The notes beneath the pieces are model-generated. The model ran no database searches and was not told the DNA's origin. It saw only the letters and a program-made list of their open reading frames with translations. DNA of 52,295 bases from Streptococcus mitis (GTDB lineage Bacteria > Bacillota > Bacilli > Lactobacillales > Streptococcaceae), in contig NZ_JUQO01000079.1 of the NCBI RefSeq assembly GCF_001074635.1, positions 1 to 52,295 of the forward strand. Direction: 5' to 3'. The translations under genes were made by a program, and so were the position numbers. Below, piece by piece: positions 1-8,915 of this stretch (position 1 is the stretch's first letter; each line of letters starts with the position of its first letter).

Positions 1-50
1 AGCAACCTGCGGCTAGTTTCCTAGTTTGCTCTTTGATTTTCATTGAGTAT
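1..50 (+). repeat. RUP-like repeat, right end (cut by window edge)
   Basis: The first 50 bases match the right half of the repeat seen complete at 44463-44566, ending in the same terminal motif CATTGAGTAT. It differs by a few bases, for example AACCTGCGG where the other copies have GCTTGCGG, so it may belong to a longer subtype. RUP elements are about 107-bp non-coding repeats of pneumococcus and relatives, thought to be mobilised in trans by an IS630-type transposase. The name is from memory of the family; the repeat itself is seen directly. Confidence 0.75.
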
Positions 51-94
51 AAATTTAATCCTTTCTTATTTTGAAATCGGTTTCTTATACCGTA

Positions 95-123
95 AATATA
101 TCACTTTCTATATAATCTGTCAA
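95..123 (-). promoter_or_regulatory. Strong promoter pointing off the left edge
   Basis: On the minus strand there is a perfect -35 TTGACA (118-123), a 17-base spacer and -10 TATATT (95-100). An inverted repeat CGGT-N7-ACCG (78-92) covers the expected start of transcription and could be an operator. A Shine-Dalgarno-like AAAGGA follows, and then the RUP begins. The gene it serves is outside the window. From 124 to about 280 I see nothing else. Confidence 0.6.
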
Positions 124-280
124 CATATTTTGCTAAAATATTATTAGTAATAGAATTTTACAGTTCCCTTAAAAATAGATGTCATTAGCGGATTTTATTC
201 CAGTTTTCCCCTTCATACTTTACAAGCAAAAAAGATGATGTTATAGTAAAAGGCAATTCAAACTATTGTAAAATTTCTAC

Positions 281-309
281 AAAAAAAGAGAGCCGAAACT
301 CTCTTTTTT
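281..309 (-). terminator. Rho-independent terminator of the typA-DUF3165 unit
   Basis: Stem of about 11 bp (282-292 with 299-309) around the loop CCGAAA, followed on the minus strand by a run of T. It overlaps the stop codon of the small membrane protein gene. Confidence 0.8.
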
Positions 310-562
310 ATCTTCTTTTACTTTTTTTGACTGGCATGAGTGTGATGTCCCTCACACTAAAGTAAGCTAGGATTAACATGGCGATTGCTAGAAACATTTC
401 TGTTGGTAATTGAAAAATTTTCAGAAAAGATAGAGCCAACAAAACCAAGAGTGCCACTAAAATACATACCATAGCGACGATATTGACTGTCCCTTTAATG
501 CTTTCTGGTGTCGCAAATACATAGAGTAGGAGCAGTAAAATCCCTAGGACTAAATAGACCAT
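308..562 (-). CDS. Small membrane protein, DUF3165 family
   Basis: This 84-residue protein has an N-terminal hydrophobic helix (about residues 3-18) and two further hydrophobic stretches (about 25-48 and 53-70), then a short basic tail (KKSKRR). That suggests three membrane segments with the C-terminus in the cytoplasm. Proteins of this size and pattern follow typA in streptococci and are grouped as DUF3165; no function is known to me. The gene begins 19 bases after the typA stop and ends in a strong terminator, so it is most likely co-transcribed with typA. Confidence 0.75.
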   Translation of the reverse strand: MVYLVLGILLLLLYVFATPESIKGTVNIVAMVCILVALLVLLALSFLKIFQLPTEMFLAIAMLILAYFSVRDITLMPVKKSKRR

Positions 563-581
563 CTTTCTCTCTTTCTAGCTC

Positions 582-2423
582 TTATTCAGCTGATTTTTTC
601 TTCTTGTTAGCTTTCTCACGCTCTGCCTTGTTAAGGATTTGTTTACGCAAACGGATAGACTCAGGCGTTACTTCCATGTACTCATCGTCGTTCAAGAACT
701 CAAGAGACTCTTCAAGTGTCAAGATACGAGGTGTCTTGATAACAGCTGTTTGGTCCTTAGTAGCCGAACGAACGTTGGTCATTTGTTTAGCCTTAGTGAT
801 GTTAACTGTCAAGTCGTTTTCACGAGAGTTTTCACCGATGATCATTCCTTCATAAACCTCAGTACCTGGGTTGACAAAGATCGTACCACGTTCTTCGATA
901 GACATGATTGAGTAAGTTGTAGCCTTACCAGCATCGATAGAAACAAGAGCACCACGGTGACGACCACCAATCTCCCCTGGAATCAATGGCAAGTATTGGT
1001 CAAAGGTATGGTTCATGATACCGTAACCACGAGTCATTGACAAGAACTCAGTTGAGTATCCGATCAAGCCACGCGCTGGAACAAGGAAGACCAACCGAGT
1101 TTGACCATTACCAGTTGAAATCATATCCAACATTTCACCCTTACGTTCAGAAAGACTTTGGATAACAGAACCTTGGTATTCTTCTGGAGTATCGATTTGA
1201 ACACGTTCAAATGGCTCACATTTAACACCGTCGATTTCTTTTACGATAACCTCTGGACGAGATACTTGAAGTTCATAGCCCTCACGACGCATTGTTTCGA
1301 TAAGGATTGACAAGTGCAATTCTCCACGACCTGAAACTGTCCATTTATCTGGTGAATCAGTTGGGTCAACACGAAGGGAAACGTCTGTTTGCAATTCAGC
1401 CTGCAAGCGTTCTTCTACCTTACGAGAAGTTACCCATTTACCTTCTTTACCAGCAAATGGTGAGTTGTTGACCAAGAAAGTCATTTGAAGAGTTGGCTCA
1501 TCGATGTGTAGGATTGGAAGAGCTTCAACTGCGTCTGTCGGAGTAATGGTTTCACCGACAAAGATATCTTCCATACCTGAAACAGCAATCAAATCACCTG
1601 CTTTGGCTTCTTGGATTTCACGACGTTCCAAACCAAAGAAACCGAAGAGTTTTGTAACACGGAAGTTTTTAGTTGTGCCATCAAGTTTAGACAGAGTAAC
1701 TTGGTCCCCAACCTTAACAGTACCACGGAAGACACGACCGATACCGATACGTCCAACGAAGTCATTGTAATCCAAAAGTGATACTTGGAACTGCAAAGGC
1801 TCATCTGAGTTATCTACTGGAGCTGGAATATGGTCGATAATCGTGTCAAAGATTGGTGCCATAGTAGCTTCTTGGTCAGCTGGATCATCTGACAATGAAG
1901 AAGTTCCGTTGATCGCTGAAGCATAAACCACTGGGAAATCAAGCTGGTCGTCATCTGCACCAAGCTCGATGAAAAGTTCCAAGACTTCGTCCACTACTTC
2001 AGCTGGACGAGCTGATGGTTTATCGATTTTGTTGACAACCACGATTGGGACAAGATCTTGTTCCAAGGCTTTTTTCAATACAAAACGAGTCTGTGGCATT
2101 GTTCCTTCGTAGGCATCTACGACCAAGACAACACCGTCAACCATTTTCATGATACGCTCAACTTCTCCACCGAAGTCCGCGTGTCCTGGTGTATCCATGA
2201 TGTTGATACGAGTTCCATTGTAGGCAACGGCTGTATTTTTAGCAAGAATGGTAATTCCACGCTCTTTTTCGATATCGTTTGAGTCCATAGCACGCTCAGC
2301 CAATTCAGTACGTGCATCAAGCGTTTCTGATTGTTTCAATAATTCGTCAACGAGGGTTGTTTTACCGTGGTCAACGTGGGCGATAATCGCAATGTTACGG
2401 ATATCTTCTCTTAATTTTGTCAT
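582..2423 (-). CDS. typA: GTP-binding protein TypA/BipA
   Basis: Translational GTPase of the TypA/BipA group (613 aa, the usual length), a ribosome-associated factor linked to 50S assembly and stress or cold adaptation. The GTPase motifs are intact: AHVDHGKTT (P-loop, from about residue 15), RGITI (switch I), DTPGHAD and NKID. They are followed by EF-Tu-like domain II, the EF-G-like domain and the BipA-specific C-terminal domain. I start it at 2423 (MTKLREDI): AGAGGA sits at the right distance upstream, and family members begin here; a longer in-frame start at 2444 lacks this support. The upstream region is shared with the divergent rsuA gene. Confidence 0.95.
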   Translation of the reverse strand: MTKLREDIRNIAIIAHVDHGKTTLVDELLKQSETLDARTELAERAMDSNDIEKERGITILAKNTAVAYNGTRINIMDTPGHADFGGEVERIMKMVDGVVLVVDAYEGTMPQTRFVLKKALEQDLVPIVVVNKIDKPSARPAEVVDEVLELFIELGADDDQLDFPVVYASAINGTSSLSDDPADQEATMAPIFDTIIDHIPAPVDNSDEPLQFQVSLLDYNDFVGRIGIGRVFRGTVKVGDQVTLSKLDGTTKNFRVTKLFGFFGLERREIQEAKAGDLIAVSGMEDIFVGETITPTDAVEALPILHIDEPTLQMTFLVNNSPFAGKEGKWVTSRKVEERLQAELQTDVSLRVDPTDSPDKWTVSGRGELHLSILIETMRREGYELQVSRPEVIVKEIDGVKCEPFERVQIDTPEEYQGSVIQSLSERKGEMLDMISTGNGQTRLVFLVPARGLIGYSTEFLSMTRGYGIMNHTFDQYLPLIPGEIGGRHRGALVSIDAGKATTYSIMSIEERGTIFVNPGTEVYEGMIIGENSRENDLTVNITKAKQMTNVRSATKDQTAVIKTPRILTLEESLEFLNDDEYMEVTPESIRLRKQILNKAEREKANKKKKSAE

Positions 2424-2465
2424 GATTTCCTCTATAATATTCAAAATTTATTTTCTAACTGAACG

Positions 2466-2474
2466 ATTATACCA
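2466..2474 (-). promoter_or_regulatory. Probable typA promoter (extended -10)
   Basis: TGGTATAAT on the minus strand is an extended -10 element about 43 bases upstream of the typA start. No convincing -35 is visible at 17 bases, which is acceptable for extended -10 promoters. Confidence 0.55.
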
Positions 2475-2584
2475 TAATTTCAAGTAAATAACATAACTCA
2501 AGCAAGTGTAAATGTTTTCACTCTGCTTTTCTTTTCACATCAAGCCTTTTCAAAGCAAGCGACTTATGATAAGATAAGCACAGT

Positions 2585-3310
2585 ATGCGTTTAGATAATT
2601 TATTAGCCCAAGAAAAAATCAGCCGAAAGGCCATGAAACAAGCCTTACTCAAAGGAGAAATTCTAGTCGATGGTCGCCCAACCCGCTCCCTAACTCAGAA
2701 TATCGATACGGGACTACAAGAACTCCTTTTTCAGGACCAAATCATTCAAGGATATGAGCACACCTATCTTATGCTTCATAAGCCAGCTGGTGTCGTTACA
2801 GCCAACAAAGACAAGGAACTTCCAACCGTCATGGACTTGCTTCCGCCTGACATCCAGTCTGACAAGCTCTATGCTGTCGGCCGACTGGACCGAGATACGA
2901 CGGGTCTCCTCCTCTTGACCGACAACGGTCCCTTGGGCTTTCAGCTCCTCCATCCCCAATATCATGTCGATAAAACTTATCGAGTTGAGGTCAATGGACT
3001 TCTAACACCTGACCATATCCAAGCCTTTCAAAAAGGAATTGTCTTTTTAAATGGTACTGTCTGTAAACCCGCAAGACTAGAGATTCTATCTGCAAGACCT
3101 TCCCTCAGTCAAGCCTCCATTACCATTTCAGAAGGAAAATTTCATCAAATCAAGAAAATGTTCCTCTCAGTTGGTGTCAAGGTGACTTCTCTCAAACGAG
3201 TTCAATTCGGTGATTTTACATTAGACACAGAACTAACAGAAGGCCATTACCGTCCTTTGAATCCAGAGGAACTGGAAATCATTAAAAATCACTTAGAGAA
3301 AAGTGGATAA
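2585..3310 (+). CDS. rsuA: 16S rRNA pseudouridine synthase, RsuA family
   Basis: Pseudouridine synthase (241 aa) of the RsuA/RluB/E/F family, which isomerises specific uridines in rRNA. An S4-like RNA-binding domain (about residues 1-50) precedes the catalytic domain. The catalytic motif GRLDRDTTGLLLLT (about residues 98-111) holds the active-site Asp, and HKPAGV is the usual motif upstream. By homology the target is 16S U516, but the sequence alone cannot fix it. There is no Shine-Dalgarno before the ATG. A possible -10 (TATGAT at 2565-2570 or TAAGAT at 2570-2575) lies very close, so the transcript may have almost no leader. It ends at a terminator shared with the convergent gene. Confidence 0.9.
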   Translation: MRLDNLLAQEKISRKAMKQALLKGEILVDGRPTRSLTQNIDTGLQELLFQDQIIQGYEHTYLMLHKPAGVVTANKDKELPTVMDLLPPDIQSDKLYAVGRLDRDTTGLLLLTDNGPLGFQLLHPQYHVDKTYRVEVNGLLTPDHIQAFQKGIVFLNGTVCKPARLEILSARPSLSQASITISEGKFHQIKKMFLSVGVKVTSLKRVQFGDFTLDTELTEGHYRPLNPEELEIIKNHLEKSG

Positions 3311-3314
3311 AAGA

Positions 3315-3340
3315 AAAAAGCTTTATGTTTAAAGCTTTTT
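3315..3340. terminator. Bidirectional terminator between rsuA and the small membrane protein gene
   Basis: Perfect 10-bp stem AAAAAGCTTT / AAAGCTTTTT with a 6-base loop, A/T-rich on both sides, between two convergent genes. Confidence 0.8.
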
Positions 3341-3349
3341 GTTTATTGC

Positions 3350-3577
3350 TTATCTAAAAAATACTGCGACGGCTACAATCCAGTTAAGTACAGAAACCAC
3401 AAGTCCTACGATGTTGAGAATTTTTTCTGTTTTATAGTCTAGTCTAGATTCTTTTTGGTATGAAAAAGCCAAGACCAATCCTATGATCCCCAAAATCAGG
3501 CCTACAATTGGAAATAACAAACCAAGAATAATCGACAAAATACCCACAAAAAGTGGATTTTTCTTCTTTTCTTTCAT
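3350..3577 (-). CDS. Small membrane protein, DUF4190-like
   Basis: 75 residues: a lysine-rich start (MKEKKKNP), a long glycine-rich hydrophobic segment (about 8-37), a charged loop (about 40-52) and a second hydrophobic segment (about 53-74). This two-helix pattern resembles DUF4190-type proteins, and no function can be assigned. The ribosome site AAGGAG lies 10 bases from the ATG, a long spacing. The gap holds the small palindrome GTTCTTAGAAC, which could fold and bring the site closer. An extended -10 (TGGTATAAT, minus strand, near 3612-3620) is a plausible promoter. Confidence 0.65.
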   Translation of the reverse strand: MKEKKKNPLFVGILSIILGLLFPIVGLILGIIGLVLAFSYQKESRLDYKTEKILNIVGLVVSVLNWIVAVAVFFR

Positions 3578-3665
3578 GTTCTAAGAACTCCTTAAATTTT
3601 ATACAAATTAATTATACCATAAAACAATAGCTTCATCCTATCATTCGACTAATTTGGAAATAAGG

Positions 3666-4046
3666 TTAGCTAGTCTTCACTTTCCCTTTCCAAGAATCCA
3701 AACCATAAGAAAGGATATAAATCTCAGAAAAACCTTGTTTTTTCAAGTAAAGGGCCGCATTTGTGACACGTTGCGCACGTTGGTTTTCATAAAGAAGGAC
3801 AGGTTTATCCTTACGAAGAGCTGCAAGACTAGTCTTCAACTGACTTGAAGGAATATTGCGGGCCCCAAGGATATGTTTTCTGTGGAATTCTGCTGGGTCG
3901 CGCAAATCAATCAATTGACCCGTACGAATCAAGGCTTCAAACTCCTCATTGTCTACAATTTTAGCCGCACGGCGAATGCGAAGATAGTTAAAGCCCATCC
4001 ATGCCAACATTGCTAGTATAAGTGCCCACAAAATCCAAGTAACCAT
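3666..4046 (-). CDS. Membrane-anchored rhodanese-like protein without catalytic Cys
   Basis: 126 residues: an N-terminal transmembrane helix (about 3-22), then a single rhodanese fold with the usual LIDLRDPAEF and HILGARNIP motifs. In the active-site loop, where rhodaneses carry Cys (LYCxxGxR), this protein reads LLYENQRAQR, and it contains no cysteine at all. It therefore cannot act as a sulfurtransferase by the standard mechanism and is more likely a binding or scaffold domain on the inner face of the membrane. Its start codon overlaps the stop of the upstream yqgQ-type gene (TAATG), indicating translational coupling. Confidence 0.8.
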   Translation of the reverse strand: MVTWILWALILAMLAWMGFNYLRIRRAAKIVDNEEFEALIRTGQLIDLRDPAEFHRKHILGARNIPSSQLKTSLAALRKDKPVLLYENQRAQRVTNAALYLKKQGFSEIYILSYGLDSWKGKVKTS

Positions 4047-4267
4047 TAGTTCTTTTCTCCATTTTTCTCAATATAATCCAATTCTACCTTGTGCTCTCTG
4101 CGAAGAACCGCTTCTGCTTCTAGATAGTCTAATTTGTCCATCAACCCTGCATCGTAAATCCGAGAGAGTTCCAGTTTCATCAGTTCAATATCATATAAGC
4201 GTTTTCCCATATAAACAATAATACCAAATCGTTTGAGGAATTGCTGCACATCATAGAATGTTTTCAT
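4046..4267 (-). CDS. yqgQ: YqgQ family protein (DUF910)
   Basis: Small soluble protein (73 aa from this start) of the YqgQ/DUF910 family, predicted as a helical bundle; no biochemical role is established. The family-typical beginning MKTFYDVQQFLKRFG sets the start at 4267. An in-frame ATG three codons earlier (4276) is possible, and neither has a strong ribosome site. In other Firmicutes this family is often next to glucokinase and rhodanese genes; here it is directly coupled to the rhodanese-like gene. The long in-frame extension upstream of 4276 overlaps the LysR promoter region and is unlikely to be translated. Confidence 0.75.
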   Translation of the reverse strand: MKTFYDVQQFLKRFGIIVYMGKRLYDIELMKLELSRIYDAGLMDKLDYLEAEAVLRREHKVELDYIEKNGEKN

Positions 4268-4342
4268 AAGACTCATTCTAGCAAAATTTTGTGTTTTTTT
4301 CAAGAAGAGACTCACACAATCCCCCTGATTTTCCTATCTTCT

Positions 4343-4372
4343 TTGGCGATTCTGACGCAAGTGTGGTACAAT
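4343..4372 (+). promoter_or_regulatory. Promoter of the LysR gene, leaderless geometry
   Basis: -35 TTGGCG (4343-4348), 18-base spacer, extended -10 TGG-TACAAT (4364-4372). Only six bases separate the -10 from the ATG at 4379, so transcription should begin at or next to the A of the start codon. No Shine-Dalgarno is present. Confidence 0.65.
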
Positions 4373-4378
4373 AAAAAC

Positions 4379-5287
4379 ATGAGAATTCAACAATTACATT
4401 ATATTATCAAAATCGTCGAAACTGGCTCCATGAATGAGGCAGCCAAGCAACTCTTTATCACCCAGCCGAGTCTTTCCAATGCTGTGAGAGATTTGGAAAA
4501 TGAAATGGGCATTGAAATCTTTATTCGTAATCCTAAGGGTATCACCTTGACCCGTGATGGGATGGAGTTTCTCTCTTATGCCCGTCAAGTTGTCGAGCAA
4601 ACTCAACTTCTGGAGGAACGCTATAAAAATCCTGTCGCCCACCGCGAACTCTTTAGCGTTTCGTCTCAACACTATGCCTTTGTGGTCAATGCATTTGTCT
4701 CTCTGCTCAAGAAAAGTGATATGGAGAAATACGAGCTCTTCCTTCGTGAAACTCGGACTTGGGAGATTATCGACGACGTCAAGAACTTCCGTAGTGAGGT
4801 CGGTGTCCTCTTCTTAAACAGCTACAACCGTGATGTTTTAACGAAAATGCTGGATGACAATCACCTGCTGGCTCACCATCTCTTCACAGCCCAGCCACAT
4901 ATCTTTGTCAGCAAGACCAATCCTCTGGCAAAGAAAGACAAGGTGAAACTGTCTGATTTGGAAAACTTCCCTTATCTGAGTTATGACCAAGGGACGCACA
5001 ACTCCTTCTACTTTTCAGAAGAGATTCTTTCTCAAGAACACCACAAGAAATCTATCGTAGTCAGTGACCGTGCCACCCTCTTTAATCTCTTGATTGGTCT
5101 GGATGGATATACCATTGCAACAGGGATTTTGAACAGCAACCTCAACGGAGACAATATCGTTTCTATCCCACTGGACATTGATGACCCCATTGAGCTGGTC
5201 TATATCCAGCATGAAAAAACCAGCCTTTCTAAGATGGGCGAACGCTTTATCGACTATCTACTAGAAGAAGTCCAGTTTGATAGTTGA
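4379..5287 (+). CDS. LysR-family transcriptional regulator
   Basis: 302-residue LysR-type regulator: winged helix-turn-helix at about residues 1-60 (with GSMNEAAKQLFITQPSLS as the core), then the periplasmic-binding-protein-like effector domain. The N-terminal sequence resembles the CmbR/MetR/MtaR branch that controls sulfur amino acid uptake and synthesis in streptococci, but I cannot name the ligand. The start at 4379 is chosen because LysR proteins begin at this point (MRIQQLHYI) and because a -10 box sits six bases upstream. A longer in-frame extension would run through the promoter. It is transcribed alone and ends at a strong terminator. Confidence 0.85.
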   Translation: MRIQQLHYIIKIVETGSMNEAAKQLFITQPSLSNAVRDLENEMGIEIFIRNPKGITLTRDGMEFLSYARQVVEQTQLLEERYKNPVAHRELFSVSSQHYAFVVNAFVSLLKKSDMEKYELFLRETRTWEIIDDVKNFRSEVGVLFLNSYNRDVLTKMLDDNHLLAHHLFTAQPHIFVSKTNPLAKKDKVKLSDLENFPYLSYDQGTHNSFYFSEEILSQEHHKKSIVVSDRATLFNLLIGLDGYTIATGILNSNLNGDNIVSIPLDIDDPIELVYIQHEKTSLSKMGERFIDYLLEEVQFDS

Positions 5288-5296
5288 GAAAAAATA

Positions 5297-5340
5297 AGAA
5301 CCAATATGTAGGCTAGCAATAACCTGCATATTGGTTCTTT
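5297..5340. terminator. Bidirectional terminator between the LysR and SDR genes
   Basis: Long stem with arms 5297-5312 and 5323-5339 (AAGAACCAATATG-type arm) around a 10-base loop, with A/T runs on both sides, between convergent genes. Confidence 0.85.
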
Positions 5341-6096
5341 TTACTTATAATTAAAAGTCTCCCCTGCCAGCTTATCAGCTAACTTGGGGAAGAGAGTATA
5401 AAACTTATGGGCTAGGTTCAACAACATAGGGAGATTGAGTTCTCGTTTATTTTTATCTATAATCTTAACAATCTTTTTAGCCACTGTATCTGGTTCTAGC
5501 AGGAAACGGTCAACCGACTTAAGATAAGTCCCATCTGGGTCCGCTTTGTCAAAAAATCCTGTTCGGATTGGTCCTGGATTAACCGTTGTCACATAGACAC
5601 CATAAGGCATGAGTTCTAATCGTAGGGCATTTGAAAAACCAATAGCCGCAAACTTAGTTGCTGAGTACAAACTAGACTTAGCTGTTGCAATCAAACCTGC
5701 CATGCTGACGATATTGATGATATGGCCTTTTCGGCTTTCCTTCATACGAGCCGCAAGGCGTCGAGATAGATTCATCAGGGCAAAGGTATTGACCTCGAAC
5801 ATCTGATGAATATCTTGGTCAGAAATCTGGTCAAATTCCTCAAAAATTCCGTAACCTGCATTGTTAATCAAGACATCAATCTTGCCATAGCGGAGATAGA
5901 GGTCTGCTACCATAGTTTCTAAGGCTGAATCATCGGTAATATCAATTTCAATCAATTCTGCATAGGGATTGTTTCCGTAGAGTTGGGCTAATTTTTCCTT
6001 ATTTCTTCCAAGCAAGATGAGTTGGTCATTTGGCAGAAGTTTAACCATTTCTTGGGCTAGGCCACCGCTAGCTCCAGTAATGAGAATAGTAGGCAT
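5341..6096 (-). CDS. Short-chain dehydrogenase/reductase
   Basis: 251-residue classical SDR oxidoreductase: NAD(P)-binding TGASGGLA (about residues 7-14), structural NNAG, and the catalytic pair YSATK preceded by the Ser of the active-site triad. The C-terminal region is the hydrophobic tail found in the DltE/YqjQ-like group. The substrate cannot be predicted from sequence. It is the last gene of a minus-strand run miaA > hflX > 7061-7684 > rnz > this gene, 20 bases after rnz. Confidence 0.85.
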   Translation of the reverse strand: MPTILITGASGGLAQEMVKLLPNDQLILLGRNKEKLAQLYGNNPYAELIEIDITDDSALETMVADLYLRYGKIDVLINNAGYGIFEEFDQISDQDIHQMFEVNTFALMNLSRRLAARMKESRKGHIINIVSMAGLIATAKSSLYSATKFAAIGFSNALRLELMPYGVYVTTVNPGPIRTGFFDKADPDGTYLKSVDRFLLEPDTVAKKIVKIIDKNKRELNLPMLLNLAHKFYTLFPKLADKLAGETFNYK

Positions 6097-6116
6097 ACTT
6101 ATCCTTTCTGTGACTG

Positions 6117-7046
6117 CTAGATTTCCACTTCCTCCAAGTCTTTGACCACATGGACATTTTCAAAAATGCTAGCAGCATCTTTCTTGAGCTTGCTGATATC
6201 TTTTGAGAGGAAACGGGCACTGATATGGTTAAGCAAGAGGCGTTTAGCACCTGCTTCTACCGCTACTTGTGCAGCTTGCATATTAGTAGAGTGGCCATGG
6301 TTACGAGCAATTTTTTCATCACCCTTGCCATAAGTGGATTCATGGACAAGGACATCGGCATTGACAGCCAGACGCACACTGGAATCCGTTTTTCTAGTGT
6401 CTCCTAAAATAGTGATAATTTTACCTGGACGTGGAGCTGAGATATAGTCTGCTGCCTTGATTTCAGTCCCATCTTCAAGAACAACGTTCTGACCATTCTT
6501 GATTTTCCCAAAAAGTGGGCCAAATGGGACACCAGCAGCCTTGAGCTTTTCAGCATCCAAGGTTCCTTCTAAGTCCTTTTGCATGACACGATAGCCAACG
6601 CAGAAAATAGTGTGGTCCAACTCCTCTGCATACACCGTGAATTTATCGGTCTCAAGGATTTTTCCTAAAGAATCTTGGTCAAACTCATGAAAATGAATAC
6701 GGTAAGGCAGGCGCGAACCTGACACACGAAGGCTGGTTAAGACAAAGGACTTGATCCCTTGAGGTCCATAGATTTCTAAATCTGTCTGCTCTTCATTGGC
6801 TTGAAAGGCACGGCTAGAAAGGAATCCTGGCAAGCCAAAAATGTGGTCTCCATGCAGGTGGGTGATAAAAATTTTGCTGACCTTACGTGGTCGAATCGTG
6901 GTTTCCAAAATGCGATTTTGCGTTCCTTCTCCACAGTCAAAGAGCCAGACTTCGTTAATCTCATCCAAGAGTTTCAGGGCAAGACTAGAAACGTTACGGG
7001 CTTTAGAGGGCTGACCAGCCCCCGTTCCTAAAAATTGAATATCCAT
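6117..7046 (-). CDS. rnz: Ribonuclease Z
   Basis: 309-residue metallo-beta-lactamase fold nuclease that trims the 3' trailer of pre-tRNA. The zinc motif HLHGDH is at residues 63-68, with further ligands in the GDTRK and HESTYG regions and in NHGHST. Length matches bacterial RNase Z. It follows the unknown gene at 7061-7684 by 14 bases and precedes the SDR gene by 20, so it is part of the tRNA/ribosome-flavoured operon that starts with miaA. Start supported by GAAAG upstream. Confidence 0.93.
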   Translation of the reverse strand: MDIQFLGTGAGQPSKARNVSSLALKLLDEINEVWLFDCGEGTQNRILETTIRPRKVSKIFITHLHGDHIFGLPGFLSSRAFQANEEQTDLEIYGPQGIKSFVLTSLRVSGSRLPYRIHFHEFDQDSLGKILETDKFTVYAEELDHTIFCVGYRVMQKDLEGTLDAEKLKAAGVPFGPLFGKIKNGQNVVLEDGTEIKAADYISAPRPGKIITILGDTRKTDSSVRLAVNADVLVHESTYGKGDEKIARNHGHSTNMQAAQVAVEAGAKRLLLNHISARFLSKDISKLKKDAASIFENVHVVKDLEEVEI

Positions 7047-7060
7047 TCGATACTTTCTAA

Positions 7061-7684
7061 TTAATCAATATATAACATGGCTGTGCGGTTTTCCGATCGG
7101 AAATAGCGCTTGCCAGAAAAAGCAGTAGCTTCTTGTAATAACTCCTCTTGGCTGTAACCTTTAAGACGCTTGCGACCATCAGCCAAGCTTTCCAAATCAG
7201 TCAAAGCTGTTAGACTCTCCATGCTAACAACTTCTTCACCTCCAACAGCCTTCATGTAAATCTTGCCAGACTCTTCCAAGACCAGTTGATGGGGGAAAAT
7301 TTGTGCAATTTCAAAAAGCAAGTCATCCGAGATTACTTCCTCATTTTCAGAAAAAATCCGACCAAGATCCTCACTCTCATAGCAAAAACCAAAAGACTTG
7401 CCAGACAGATTCAGACGAATAAAGGGCTTATTTTCAAAGGTGAAACTTGGTTCAGCATTGTAAAGATTCAACTCCTGGCTGAGTTCTGCAAAATAATCCG
7501 TCGCAGCTTGAGGACTCTTTTTTTGATATAGTTCTGCAAAGTAAGCATTGACCACGCTAGGCGGAGGAGTGATCAGTGCCAACTGCTCCTGCTCTGTCTT
7601 GCCAGCTAGAAGTTGATCCAGATAGACCTTGTCCAGACTTGTATAGCCCCCATATTTTAGAGCTAATGTTTTGATATCAGTCAT
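7061..7684 (-). CDS. Conserved streptococcal protein of unknown function between hflX and rnz
   Basis: 207-residue soluble, acidic protein without signal peptide, membrane segment or a motif I recognise. Near-identical proteins sit at this place in streptococci and have at times been labelled cystathionine beta-lyase, but I see no PLP-binding lysine motif or aminotransferase fold, so that name looks wrong. The start overlaps the end of hflX by 8 bases and rnz follows after 14 bases, so its synthesis is tied to HflX and RNase Z. That context suggests a role around RNA or ribosomes, which is inference only. Confidence 0.75.
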   Translation of the reverse strand: MTDIKTLALKYGGYTSLDKVYLDQLLAGKTEQEQLALITPPPSVVNAYFAELYQKKSPQAATDYFAELSQELNLYNAEPSFTFENKPFIRLNLSGKSFGFCYESEDLGRIFSENEEVISDDLLFEIAQIFPHQLVLEESGKIYMKAVGGEEVVSMESLTALTDLESLADGRKRLKGYSQEELLQEATAFSGKRYFRSENRTAMLYID

Positions 7685-8915
7685 AAAATTCTTCTAACCT
7701 CCATTTATTTTTCTCGGAAATGTAGCCTGTAATCACTTCACCGTCCTCCTGATAATCACGTTCTTCCAGAACCGCTACACTTTCCAAATCATGAATCTTG
7801 TAGGACTTAGAAAAAGGGACGCGCAGGGTAAATGCTTCAAAAATTTCCTTAATCTTATCTAGCAATAAAGCTTGCAAGTTCTCACGACTATCCTCAGACT
7901 TGGCAGAAATGAGGGCATAAGGCGTTTGGGTAGGCGTGAAATCCTCCACCAAATCGGCTTTATTGTAGAGGGTCAGGCGAGGAATATCCTCCATGTCCAA
8001 GTCTTTCATGATGGACAGGACTGTTTTTTCATGCTCCTCGTGGTAAGGATTACTGGCATCAATAACATGAATCAGAAGGTCCACATGCTTGCTTTCTTCC
8101 AAGGTTGACTTAAAACTGGACACCAACTCTGTCGGTAAATCTTGGATAAAGCCAACAGTATCAGTTAAAGTCACCTGTAGATTGCCCCCCAGATGGATAC
8201 TCTTAGTCGTCGCGTCCAGAGTTGCAAAGAGCTCGTCTGCTTCATACTGGATCTTACTGGTCAAAGTGTTCATGATAGTTGACTTCCCAGCATTGGTATA
8301 ACCAATCAAACCAATCTTAAAGGTGCTAGACTCCAAGCGTTTTTCTCTGACTGTCGCTCGATTTTTCTCAACCACCTTGAGCTGGCGCTCGATATCTGTG
8401 ATTTGATTGCGAACGCTACGACGGTTCAGCTCCAGCTGGCTTTCACCAGGTCCACGGGAACCAATTCCCCCTGCCTGACGGCTGAGCATAATCCCCTGAC
8501 CAACCAAGCGAGGCAAAAGATACTTGAGCTGAGCCAAATGCACTTGGAGTTTCCCTTCATGACTTCGAGCCCGCATGGCAAAGATATCTAGAATCAACTG
8601 CATACGGTCAATGACCTTGACACCCAGAACTTCCTCTAGATTAACATTTTGCCGTGGGGTCAGACGGTTATTAACGATGACAGTGGTAATTTCTTCTGCA
8701 TCCACCATGAGCGCAATTTCTTCCAACTTACCAGAGCCGACAAAGGTCTTGGAGTCATACTTTTCACGCTTTTGTCTGTAGCTATCCACTACGACTGCAC
8801 CAGCCGTCTTGGCTAGACTGGCCAATTCTTCCATAGAGAGGTCAAAATTGTCCATGCCCTGCAATTCCACACCGATCAGCAGGACGCGTTCCTCTTTTTT
8901 CTCCGTTTCAATCAT
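7677..8915 (-). CDS. hflX: GTPase HflX
   Basis: 412-residue ribosome-associated GTPase of the Obg-HflX group, known to split stalled or stress-damaged 70S ribosomes. The N-terminal HflX domain (with the GxGGxGxRGPGE-type linker, seen as [14 protein letters not shown]) leads into a GTPase domain with [14 protein letters not shown] and NKAD, and a short C-terminal domain. It overlaps miaA by 8 bases upstream and the unknown gene by 8 bases downstream. The miaA-hflX pairing is widespread in bacteria. Confidence 0.95.
   Translation of the reverse strand: MIETEKKEERVLLIGVELQGMDNFDLSMEELASLAKTAGAVVVDSYRQKREKYDSKTFVGSGKLEEIALMVDAEEITTVIVNNRLTPRQNVNLEEVLGVKVIDRMQLILDIFAMRARSHEGKLQVHLAQLKYLLPRLVGQGIMLSRQAGGIGSRGPGESQLELNRRSVRNQITDIERQLKVVEKNRATVREKRLESSTFKIGLIGYTNAGKSTIMNTLTSKIQYEADELFATLDATTKSIHLGGNLQVTLTDTVGFIQDLPTELVSSFKSTLEESKHVDLLIHVIDASNPYHEEHEKTVLSIMKDLDMEDIPRLTLYNKADLVEDFTPTQTPYALISAKSEDSRENLQALLLDKIKEIFEAFTLRVPFSKSYKIHDLESVAVLEERDYQEDGEVITGYISEKNKWRLEEFYD

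Noticed and set aside
1504..2282. Plus-strand ORFs inside typA
   Set aside because: They are antisense frames of a well-conserved gene, without ribosome sites or recognisable domains.
4241..4378. N-terminal extension of the LysR protein
   Set aside because: It would place coding sequence over the promoter, and LysR proteins begin at the MRIQQLHYI position.
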